Shown: in pieces, positions 15,301 to 28,015 of the stretch
Position numbering within the stretch: the first letter of the stretch is position 1
How the letters are laid out: every line of letters begins with the position of its first letter
From: Polyodon spathula
Lineage: Eukaryota; Chordata; Actinopteri; Acipenseriformes; Polyodontidae
Assembly: GCF_017654505.1 (NCBI RefSeq)
Contig: NC_054534.1
Coordinates: forward strand, 42,737,726-42,801,725
Direction of reading: 5' to 3'
Length of the DNA: 64,000 bases
Notes under the pieces: generated by a model
Databases searched by the model: none
Seen by the model: the letters and a program-made list of their open reading frames with translations, nothing else
Told to the model about the DNA's origin: nothing
Program-made: the position numbers and the translations under genes

Positions 15301-18300
15301 CAGAACCAGCCAAGGAACTGGTCCCTTGGTAGTTATGTATTCCATCACTCAAACATATCCTCTAATCTACCTACAAAGAATATAAAAAAATACCTTACCC
15401 TTATAACCAGCTGCATTGGTTTTCCAATCTGGTGCGCTCAGATGGCCAGCACTTGAGGTCCTTACAATAATGTGCTGTACATCCCTCCATGTCAAGAAAG
15501 GACTGAAAGGACAAAAAACAAACAAAGCAGTCAACCCCAGGCATCAAACTAAAGTATGTCATTAAATTTGAAGGCAGTTTAACATAAAGGCGGATTTAGT
15601 TTCATTACTTTTTACAAGAAAAGGTACGTGTGACAGGGTGCAAACCCCTATAAATAAATGTATTTGTTGTTATTTCCGTTTGGCAGGGATAGGGTTAATA
15701 GCCAAATACACGTGCAGACTGTGGCTGGGTAACTTAACTGAGTAACAACCAATTAAGACCAGCCACAGGTGTATATAAGAAGCAGTCTCCACTTGTGGAG
15801 ACCAGACCACTTGTTTCCATACTTGCTCTGTCTGGACTCCACTGTACACAGTCTCGTCATATTTAAAGACACAGTACTATTTACTTTGTTTTTTTATTTG
15901 TAAATAAATATGCACAAGGGTGCTTAAACTGCCTCCTTTCACCTCTGCATGCTATTTCTACAGCCATGCAAGGCTGCACCACAATGCTGTCCTTTCACAG
16001 TATCCTTAACAAATTATCCTCAGCTGCTCTAAGTGTTTCCATCTTTCTTTAATTGACAGTCTAAGATACTACGACATGAATAACAAGCCAAAACTGATCT
16101 CAAGAGGGTTACCCTGCAAGCTATTCAACAGAAGTCATTACATAACTGGCTCTGTTATTTCCAGGTGGCAGTTAAAGAGACATTTCTTTTTTTAAGTAAG
16201 ATCAACACGCTTAAGAATTGTGGTACAACGGTATTGTGATGTGGGAAATATCAGAACAGCTATGGCCGTTATGAGCGTCTAACACCACACCGCTGTGATA
16301 TTTCACCACATCACAACATCCCTGAGTTCCATAATTCGATCATAAAACGGCACTTATTGTTACTTACTAATATAATTTAACAATTAATATTGATAATGAT
16401 TTCCATTGGTGTGTCCAGCACTCAAGATAAGTTGCATAATGGGACTTTTACTCATTCAAGAAATACTAATTACGTATGACATTTCAATTTAATGCGTAAA
16501 TCAAGCTTCTGTACTTTGTTGGTTCTTGGTGTCTCAAGGGTCATGGGTGAATACACTGCATGCGGTAGCTAGAGAATGGACCATAGAAATGATCGGACAG
16601 ATTGTAGCCTGTCTGGTTATTGCCAGAAACACATGATCAATAAGTCCAGGTTTTCAATAAAAATTTTAATAAATTTACAACGCGCGTTTGTGATGGTGAA
16701 TAAGCGTGAATAAGCAACCTAACCTACCAATTTATCTATCTGCCAACTGAGTTTTTAGAATGCATATCCCATAAGGTAGCCTTAAAAGTATGTACAGTAT
16801 TTATGGACGGTACTCATGACTTCAAGGTAATGTTGCATTTTATTCATCCAAAACACATTTTGCTCACATCATGTCTAAATTGGAGAGTACATTACTTAAT
16901 GACCCAAAACATTATCCTGAACACTGGATATGTCCTTCTGCTGTTTTAAAAAAGAATGTTCAGGTGAGCATTTGCTTGCTTGTGTGTGTGTGTGTGTGTG
17001 TGTGTGTATGAGGTACAGTACTATATTTATTACTTTACATACAGTAATAATACCTACTGATCCTATGTGTAGTTGTACTGGAGAATATGGGGTTTATTAT
17101 TAAGAACATTTGCTAAAAAATGTATTTCTGTAGTGTGCAGATGTTTGTGTGAGGGAGGAGTTAGCCTCTGCTTTTGCTCTGGGACAAAGGACTGTTTGAA
17201 TTTGGATGGTTCTATGCCAGTAGCTTCTGATAGATTCCTTGGCTTTGCTTTGGCTGGAATATGAACAGCAGTAACATTCTTATTGAATGATTTTGTGTGT
17301 GTGTGTGTGTGTGTATATATTTGATAGTCCCACCACTCTGCTGAGCTTCAACATAACTGAACCAAGGTAATTTATACCCATTGGTTCCAGTGAGTAAGTG
17401 ATGTTGTGGGAGGCGGCAATGTTTTAAATAAAAAGCAGGCATTTTCGATATGTATTTTTGTAGTGGAGTTACAGGACACAGTGGACTATTAAAGTCCTTG
17501 AACATCATTCTACAATCTGTTTGTTTTAGTGTGGGAGTTATTATTTCTGTTTTTTTTTCTTTGAATGTTAGTGCTGCATATTGTTTCCCTAACTCATCTA
17601 TTTTTGAAAACCTGTCAGGTGTTGTACATGCTTTATTGTAATGGAAGGGGTGCATGGAGTCCCTGGTTATTTCAATTTCCCCATCTCCTGCTTGCTTTTG
17701 TTCACCCTTTGCAGATTCATATTTAATTATAAATATTTTGTGATGAGGCTCCAACCACGTGGACGTGAAATTTTTCAATGGGGGGGAACATGTGATTGAC
17801 CAATCAGGCACCTGCCGTTTTATAATATGAATAACAGATCTTTAAAACTTTGCTACAACACTCTATTTCACTCTGTACAAAATATAGATCAAACTTGCAA
17901 CTAGCTTCATTAAGGAAGAAGCAAATGGTAAATAGACTCCAAAAAGAGCAATAAAAACCTCTGAACTATGTTGCGAATGGAAAACACTAATACACAGTAA
18001 AAAAACTGGTGTGTATAACCTGAAGCAACCAAGACCCAGGGGGTGGGAGTGAAATGTAGGTGAAATCTTGTGATTGTTTCTGTATAAATATGGGACATCC
18101 TAACCTCCCGATCCTAGTGCTGCTGCTCTGTAAGTCAGACAACCCTTTTGCCTCCCAATAGCAGGGTAAATATGCAGCTCCTATCTTACCATTGTTTAAA
18201 AGCTAGTGTAACTAATTCAATTCGCCCAGAATTAAAGTCTGCAAAGTGTATGTTAATCATAACAACATAAGAAAGTTTACAAACGAGAGGAGGCCATTTG

Positions 18301-21300
18301 GCCCATCTTGCTCGTTTGGTTGTTAGTAGCTTACTGATCCCAGAATCTCATCAAGCAGCTTCTTAAAGGATGCCAGGGTGTCAGCTTCAACAATATTACT
18401 GGGGAGTTGGTTCCAGACCCTCACAATTCTCTGTGTAAAAAAGTGCCTCCTATTTTCTGTTCTGAATGCCCCTTTGTCTAATCTCCATTTGTGACCCCTG
18501 GTCCTTGTTTCTTTTTTCAGGTCGAAAAAGTCCCTTGGGTCGACACTGTCAGTACCTTTTAGAAATCTGATTGTTTGAATTAGGTCGCCGCGTAGTCTTC
18601 TTTGTTCAAGACTGAATAGATTCAATTCTGTTAGCCTGTCTGCATATGACATGCCTTTTAAACCCGGAATAATTCTGGTCGCTCTTCTTTGCACTCTTTC
18701 TAGAGCAGCAATATCCTTTTTGTAGTGAGGTGGCCAGAACTGAATACAATATTCAAGATGAGGTTTTACTAATACATTGTACGGTTTTAACATTACTTCC
18801 CTTGATTTAAATTCAACACTTTTCACAATATATCCAAGCATCTTGTTGGGCTTTTTTTTATAGCTTCCCCACATTGTCTAGAGGAAGACATTTCTGAGTC
18901 AACAAAAACTCCTAGGCCTTTTTCATAGATTCCTTCTTCAATTTCAGTATCTCCCATATGATATTTATAATGCACATTTTTATTTCCTGCGTGCAGTACC
19001 TTACACTTTTCCCTATTAAATGTCATTTGCCATGTGTCTGCCTAGTTCTGAATCTTGTCCAGATCATTTTGAATGACCTTTGCTGCTGCAATATTGTTTG
19101 TCACTCCTCCTATTTTTGTGTCATCTGCAAATTTACCAAGTTTGCTTACTATTCCAGAATCTAAATCATTAATGTAGATTAGGAATAGCAGAGGACCTAA
19201 TACTAATCCCTGTGGTACTCCACTGGTTACCTCACTCCATTCTGAAGTTGCTCCTCTAATCAGTACTTTCTGTTTTCTACATGTTAATCAGTACTATTTG
19301 GAACCAGTTAATCATCTGGTTATTTAAATAGCCATCTTCTCATACTTAGTATTATTATTTGCTGCTGAATAAATACCACCCTACTCAAAGGAGCAGTAAA
19401 CTTGTCAGCATGCTGAGCACAAGTTATGCAAACATAATCTCTTTAAAATACCTACCAAGAGGTTTGGAAAAATGAAGTCCACATGCACATTAGGATTTAT
19501 TTTACATTAATTGAATCCAATCCCCTTGAGCCACTCTGGACCACTTTCAGAAGCAAATTTGAACTTGACTAGAAAACGAAATTTAAAAAAATGATTTCAC
19601 TACAACTTGTCATTTTACCAGATGGGTCAACCTGATAAATCACACACGAGGCTTGTTAACAAACGTAAGTTTTTGAAATGTTACTCATTAGAGTAACATT
19701 TCAAAAACTTATAAAATCTCAGCTGCAAAAATCATATACAACCTCTGCTTAACTCAATCAAACGTTGTAAATACAGGGTTAATACAGTTTATCTGATACA
19801 AACTTTAAGGACCTATCAAGGACCATTATGGCAATTTTCAAAGACCTAATTTAAGGAGTTTGACATAATTTTCAATGTTGATAACTAATAACCAACTGTA
19901 AAAAGAAAGCTTTTGCATTAACAGTTTAATTAACTGTATAATAATATAAATCTAATTTATACTCACTTTGAGTATAGATAAGCTCTGGATCAGTAAACTT
20001 TCTTATTCAGTAACACCAAGTCAGTTTTGGTACCTATAGGTGAGTTTCATTTTTAAAAGCAGTATAACAATTCAGTCTTTAATCAATGTCAGAAGCAATA
20101 ATAATAATAATTTTGTGCCTAAATTTGTTAAAAAGTGATGGGTAAACTGAATGACTAACTGCCAAACATAGAGAGGAAAATGTTTATTTAAATAAATATA
20201 TATGTATATACAGTTGTAGTCAAAAGTTTACATACCCCAATGGAAATTTATAAAGTCTAGACATTTCTCAAAAACAAAGAATTTTAGGAACAATCTTTTT
20301 TAGGAAAAGTTTTGCTTTTGTAGATGAAGAAAAAAAGTTACAAGAAATTGATGTTTACAATTAGTTATTTCAGTAATATTTTTGCAAAACTCTAAAAATG
20401 TGAATTAAAAAATATTCATACCCTTTGATGCTATGATAGTACTGTCTACAGAGTGCTAGACATTTCAATATGACAATGCAGAACCTAATTCTAAAAAAGT
20501 AGAAAATATGTTATGTTTGGAGAAAGTCTTGTGTGGCGTACAAAGAAAAGAGCACCATAGCATGGAGGTGGTAATATCCTTCTATGGGCATGTTTTTCCT
20601 CTAATGGCACAGGAAATTTAGTTCCAATACATGGTAACACTGATTCCATAGCATACCAAAAGATACTGGCCAATCACCTGAGACTATCCACTACAAAACT
20701 TGGCTTAAAGTGCAACTGGACGTTCCAACACAACAACGATCCAAGCACACATCAAAATCTACTTCAGAATAGTTAAATAAAATTAAGGTTTTGGAATGGC
20801 CTAGTCAAAGTCCTGATCTAAATCCGATTGAGAATCTTTGGTATGAGTTGAAGGCAGTCCTCAGAATTTGAATGAACTGGAACAATTTTGTGTTGAAGAA
20901 TGGTCAGAAATCACAAAAAAAATCACTGACAAATATCCTAATCGTTCAAAAGAGTTTATTATTACTAAAATGTGCCTCAACTAGCTATCGATTTAATTTT
21001 CCTTGTGAGGGTATGAATACATTTGAACAGACTTGGGGTCAAATGCAAACTGTAAACTATTTGAATTTCCCTTGGTATTTGCCTATTCTGCCGATTTGTA
21101 TTTAAAATCATGGGAAAGCTTCAAAAACATTTCAAATGCATTTAAATAGTGTTCAATAACTTGAAAAAGTTGTTCTCACCTGTGTGTAACCCCTAAACAT
21201 CAAGATGAGACCTGCAAATCACACATCTACAATTACCATGCATCCAGCTCAGTCATACTAACCTGTTCATGATCTTGGCAACCTTTAAAGTATGAAGGAT

Positions 21301-23677
21301 TGACACAGTTTGACAAACAAAGGTAGGTCATTTAAAGTATTAAACCGCCATTTATTGGGTGCTCTGTTCTGAGTAAATCATCAGCTGTAACTATTAATGA
21401 CTATAAATACCCTGCATAGATGTTAGAAAGCTTGAAAATATACAATAAATAAATAAATAAATAAATACAACACAGCATTATGGTATTATTTTACTTAGGA
21501 AAGTCAACCCTAATGAAAAGACGTCAAGTACAGTTCAGGCTGTGATACAGCAGTAATATAAGGTGCTTGACAAGCCAGATGGCAATGGTAAATACCCTGT
21601 AAATGTAATTATTGCCATACTGAGCTTTCTGGCTCAACTAAAGCAACATCCAGTCTTCTCAATCATCTTAAGGTAATATTTTTTTTTTGTTTATTTCCAT
21701 ATAAACTGCAAAAGAAAACACTAATGTAATGTAAATAAATTGTTAATGTAGATTTATACATGAGCGTGTTCTACCAATTTAGAGCTTACATGTAAGATTA
21801 CTTCCTTATAGGCAGTTAGAAAAGATGACATATGCAAGTGTACTCTTTATTACTTTTTTTTTGTTTTGTTTCAGAGGAAACTACAAAACTGCCAGGAAAG
21901 GCTAAACAGACCAGCAGGAGCAAGTAAAAGTTCACAGACTGTCACCAAACTGACATCACTGATGCCCTAGAGACCTTCACGGCAGGAGACTTGATCCCAC
22001 TCTCATTGGCTGACAGTACATACTTCTATTCATTCTTGAACACACTGGACCCATGTTATGAGGTTCCCAGCAGAAAACATCTTGTCTCAACATTGATTCA
22101 TGAGAAGTGTATGCAGCTCAAAGAAGGTCCCACCCTTTGTATGCAGCAATCCCAGAATGTCTGTGTGACCCTTGACATCTGCTCTAACAGGCAGATGTGC
22201 AGCTATATTGGGATTGCTGCTCATTTCTGTCAGGATTGGACAATGAACTCTGTCATGCTTGCTTACAAGCACTTTTGTAGCTCTCACACAGCTGACAGTA
22301 TAGCTGAACAGTACCATGAGACCATTGCTGGCTTTAATCTCACAAGTAAAGTCACCAACATAACCACAGTCATGCTGCCAATACGATTAAGGCAGTCTCT
22401 CTACCTGGCTTTGAGAATATAGATGTTAAGGATTCTTCTAGTGTTTTTTGTGATGATGATACTGATGATGAAGATCTTGTTGCCTACAACTGACAGCACC
22501 ACCTACGCACAGTTGGAACAGTGGGAACACATTCCTTGCTTTGCTCACACATTACAATTGGTCATCAAGGACGTTTTCAAGAAAGGTGGTTAAATAAACA
22601 AGGTTTTGAGCAATACTGCCTCTATAGTCTCTCACACATGCATCAGATATACTAGAGTCTGAAAAATGCCTTCAGACAGCCAATGCAACACATTGGAACT
22701 CTCAACTTAGCATGATCCCATCCATCCTGAGGGTGCCAGAGGAGAAGCTATGAGAACTTGACACTCCACAGCATCTCACTGCTTATGACAGGAATGTACT
22801 CAGTGACTTGATGGAGATTCTAGCACCATTTGAAAGTGCAACTCATTGCATTCAAGGTGAGAATATTGCCACTGGAAGTATGGTAGTGCCACGTGTGATT
22901 ATTCCAAAGGCTGAGAGGAAGACTAAGTCAGAAATTTGAGTTGCCCTTTGTGTATTCCTTGCAAGTCTCTGTAAACAAGCGCTTTTCACCTTATGAAGAG
23001 CGTGATGTATTCATAACTGTTTCAGTCTTGGACCCACGTTTCAAGTTACAGTGGTGCACATACAATGAGGCAGCAAGCACAAAGAGAACCTTATTCTCAA
23101 AGTTGCAGCTGAAACTGCTTTTATGACCTTACAAACAGAAAAGGAAGTCTGTGAACCACCTGCAAAGAAAAGAAAATGATTTTTCAGCTCACTTCTGTGT
23201 GCTCCTCTAGTGTGGCCAAACCTTCTACAATAGAGTCTGAGATTGTAAACTACCTATCTGAGCCATGTATGCCTCAAGAAGCAAATCCTCTGGAGTTTTG
23301 GATAGGGTGACAAGACGTCACAATATTAGGGGCTTTGTCCCGCGTCCCGACTGAGGTACTGTCGGGATGCCATTTGTCCCAATTTTTAGAGTAAACGTTG
23401 AAAACCCAAGCGTAAAATGTGAATTTTTTATTTTCTTGTGAGGAAATTGCACATATGTTTGGTTTTACTGGCAAATTGTCATGGTGGCTGGTGTTGTTGA
23501 TGAGCCTGTCACTAAAAAGCAAAAAAGACTAGTGCTAGTACCAAACACAGTAGGAAAAAAAACTGGATTCAATCATACGACTGTGTTACAAAGGCATTTT
23601 GTAAATTGTGTAAAAAAAGAGCGTGGCATCACACAGCGACGAGTTGGATGTGAAGCACCATGCTGGTGGGATACAAC

Positions 23678-23734
<57 letters not shown>

Positions 23735-26700
23735 TATTGTGACTGAATTGAAGCTCAAAAGTAAAAACTGACATTCCGCGGACCTGTTTAAACATTAAAT
23801 ACACCTAGACAATATTTCATAGCACTATAAAAGACAAATTGTGGTACTTGCTTCCTTACTAAAACAAAGTGCTGTTATTTGGTAAAAGGCAAGCATGCAA
23901 CATCTCAACAGCTGCTGCCGACATTCTCTGTGTGGATTTACCCATACATTGAGACTGCACGTCTGCATCCACTGACTTGGTTGGAAGTGTAAGGCAAGCT
24001 TTGTCAAGTTATACAGATGTGGAAATCAATTAAAAAGTCCCAAAACTTGGCTACCCAAAGGTATCTGGCATTCTTTAATAAAGTCCATATATGCAGCACA
24101 TTCATTGTCATGTTATTTGTTCTATCCAGGAATTTATTTTATCAATAAAAACCAACACAGATTTTTTTTCGACGGTAAATGGCATTTATGCATCACCCAA
24201 TAAAATACTGTCATGTTAAACACTGTCACCAGCACGATAAAGGAGACAGTAAGTTTTATGAGTATGGCCCAAATTGTACTAATGTTTGACTAATCAATCA
24301 ATTAATGCCTGTTGTATGGGAAAGTATTTTAAATGTATTTGGTGTAAGTCACATATTTGCAGTTTCATAATTTCAAAAATATGAAGTTATTTGCATTTAA
24401 ATGCATCTGACCCCATGTCTGATTATGAATTAGCATTTTTGTTTTTTGAATTTTGCAAATAAATCAATAAATAATTGTAGACATCTATTTCTTGTAGCTT
24501 TTTTTCATCAACTACTTGCTTCGGATCAGGTGCATTATTTTATATCTTTAACAAGCGCTGACAAGGCACAGAATGATGGAGAGAGTAATATAAGCAAAAA
24601 TATTTTAATTACCTTACAATTACAGGTACGTGCCTTTAAACATGGTGCTGGCTGGGAAAGAAGGACTGCAACTCTTGTTTTTTTTATACACAAATAAGCT
24701 TACTTGACTTGAAAAACATCTTAAACAATGCAAACAAATTCCCACTTGATTTGCTATTATTAGTAGTACACAACAAGTTTAAACATGAAAGCTGAAAATT
24801 AATTTCTATAAATAATGACACTTTTTAAATGACAAAAAAATACATTTTAGCCTACTTCATTAAAGTAAAAATGGGCTTCTGTTATTTTGAAATACCACTG
24901 CTTCAGATTAATACTAGTGCTTAATGACAGTAACAACATTTTATTAAAATGTTGGTGATGAACTTAAACCCGTTCATGGCCCTGCAGAAACATGAACCTA
25001 CTAACTTCCTTATTTAAATAAAAAAGAGTGGTTTATAGAGAATAAAAACAAACTAAAAATTATTATTATTTTTTTTTTTTAATCAACAATAGTAGTGTAT
25101 ATGTATGGAGCAAATTGGTGTAGTTGAACCGGAACCTGTCAGAACAGCATTCCGGTACTTCTTTCTATAGGCAGAACCTGGACTTAAGAACATTTACTGA
25201 TTTGTTTTGAAAATGCTGATATAGTGCCTGACTGCTCTAACTCCGGTGCCAGGGCATGAATGAAGAAATCTATTTTCCATGGGGAAATCAAATTGTCTTT
25301 CCAATGAATACGCACCAGGAACAAAAAAACAGTGTCTGAATCACTACGTACCAGTTTTGATTGTACTGGCACATGTTTTAAATGTTTGCAGACAAATCTC
25401 CCGCACAATCTTCTGATTCAGTCAGTCGTCCTTGTGACGCCATTTTTTTTTTTATACAAATATTGATGAAGACAGCCGACGGCGAAACTGCATCCTATGA
25501 CTGTGGCCATAAACACATTTTTTAAAGCTTTTAATATATATTATAGAAGCATAAATAAGTGCCACACATTTATTTAAAATTTAAAAAAAAAAACACTGGC
25601 AAGTAATGTTATAAAGTATTTATGTATCTGCTTTGCTGTTTTTTTTCTCACAACTTGCAGTATCAAAACCGCTGTTTTTAATTTTTAAATTTTTTTAATT
25701 TATTTTTTTATCTGGTCCAAGAAAAGAAAAAAAAAAATCACAATGTGAACAATTAAATTGCTCAGAAATGCCGGCAGACAGACTTTAAAAAATACATTTA
25801 AAAAAACAAATGTAATTGTACTGATACAGTTCTTAAATGGTGAAATGCAACATTACATTGAAGTCAGGAGGGATCTCAATTAAACAATGTACAATCTTCA
25901 ATGGTAATGGGCTAGACATTCAAAAATAGCCTTCCATTTTAACTGCAATGTTACTTTGAACTGCTGTACAGCCACGTGTGTGTTCTACAAGGTTCTTGAT
26001 CGGCTCAGTGCATTTTTTTCAAGGTATCACACTGACTCTGCAAATTAATTACGTTACCTTATTGAGAGGAACGGTAGTTCCTCACGCCAAGTTATCAGTG
26101 AGAACTGCAAAGACTCTATATGGCAAAAGGATAGTTGACGTGTTTGCAGGGTACTGGCGCAGAAAAAGTAAATCAGCCAAAAGCACCATTTCACTTTTAA
26201 TTTTTAGTTCCCAACACTCTTATATAAAATGTAGGAAAAAAAAAGTCAACACCTGTCATATAGAAAAAGAAATAAGTTGCCAAAGTAAGGTAAGAATGTC
26301 CCTCTCCTTTTTCTCCCACTGTTTTGCATATTTTTGCAGACCCCAGGCACTTTTATCCACGCATATTTTTATTACAGGACGTCCGAGTTTAATGACAATT
26401 AACTTGTTTTGTCAACAGGGAAATATACTTGTGACATCTATATCATTTATATTGAATTATTTTTTTCTGTTTTAAAATGGAACATTTGCCTGCAAAAGAT
26501 ATATTTTTTTACAAAATATAAATATAAAAAAAGGTCTAGCATGCGTGCGATTTGAAAGTATAACTTCCAATTTGCAAGTGTGTTGCGTTACTGTCAAGTG
26601 CTACGATTAATTGAGAGAACAAGCAGTATTTTGAAAGATTAAGTCAGCCAGCTGAGAATTCTCGGGACTCTCGGGAGAGTAACGAGAACTCTCAGCTGGC

Positions 26701-27076
26701 TGACTGGACAAAAAGTAATGTTAATTTCTGAGAATTAGCTATGCTGAAGGATAAGCTATATATTATGATAAAAGTAAAACATACATAAATAAATTAATAA
26801 ATTAATAGTTACTCCAAATACATTTCTTTCTTTATCTTGATATTTCTTTTTCACGATCAGATATAAACACTGCCATTTAATACTTTATGAAACAAAAATA
26901 AATACTCAACAGTTCTTGTTCAATTGTATATTAGTGAAGATTTTTGTACATAAGTACATTTGTATTTTCAAATTAAAATATATACATATATTGGAACGAC
27001 CCAGACAATTGCTTTGTTGCAGGACTTGTCTGTTCAGTTTGTTTGTCTCATCTGTCTTGTGTGTGTGTGTGTGTGT

Positions 27077-27132
<56 letters not shown>

Positions 27133-27976
27133 GCAGGATTTGAACCCTTACTAGTTATACTTTCACTCCAATTACATAACCGCTACACTACAGATGCACA
27201 CCTTAACCTAGCAGACTAGGCTACTATTTACATTTACCCTTTTACAGAAGTCAAGCTTTTTGACAAAACTGAGTTAATTGTTGTCAGATAAGAAATGAGG
27301 ATTAAAGTTTCTTTAATAAAATGAGCTAATTGCTTGCAGGAACTGAAAAAAAGAAGAGAAATGTTCTATTTTGCCAGTGTTTTTCATTTGTATAATTAGA
27401 TATGCAGAGTTTGCTTTACAATCCAGCCAAATGAGAAATGTTTTTAAATATTCAATTTGCACGAGAGTGACTGTTTTTTTGCATTGGAGGTTTACTGTGC
27501 TTTGTAATGTATGCATTGCTGTCGTCTATATACACCTCTTTTATTTCTTTATGAATAATTTATAAGTAGGTGCAATTGAATCTGCTAATTAAATAATTAT
27601 TTGAGAGATTATGTCTATAAATAAGGGTTGTTCTTAAATAGAAAACACTATCCACCTGATGAAGACACAAGAGTATTGAAACGCGTTGTGGTGTATAGCT
27701 ATCTGTTTATATGCTGCTTTTGTTTTTAACAATACAGTTTTAATAAGCAATTTGCAGTGGCCATGTTCTTATAAACAGAAGTTACATGATCAGTGTACAA
27801 CCAAGACATCACTAAAATGTCTACCATCAAGCTACAAACCTTTGCCAACAGCGATAAAAAGAATTTGGATGTTTATTTAGACTTTATATATATATAGATA
27901 TATATCTAGAATATATAGATATATCTATATATATATATATATATATATTATATAGATATATATCAATATATTATAC

Positions 27977-28015
<39 letters not shown>

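Noticed and set aside
20491..20673. Minus-strand 60-codon frame
   Set aside because: Antisense of the Tc1 remnant at 20209-21110.
25978..26475. 165-codon plus-strand frame
   Set aside because: No domain, no signal of codon bias and no splice context. It differs from the 17212 frame in being shorter and compositionally plain.
26916..27154. Plus-strand open frames over the (TG)n(TA)n tract
   Set aside because: The frames exist because dinucleotide repeats lack stops; the Tyr-Ile and Val-Cys runs are not protein. The same holds at 31740-31947, 40091-40288, 47072-47323, 52569-52863 and 54520-54741.
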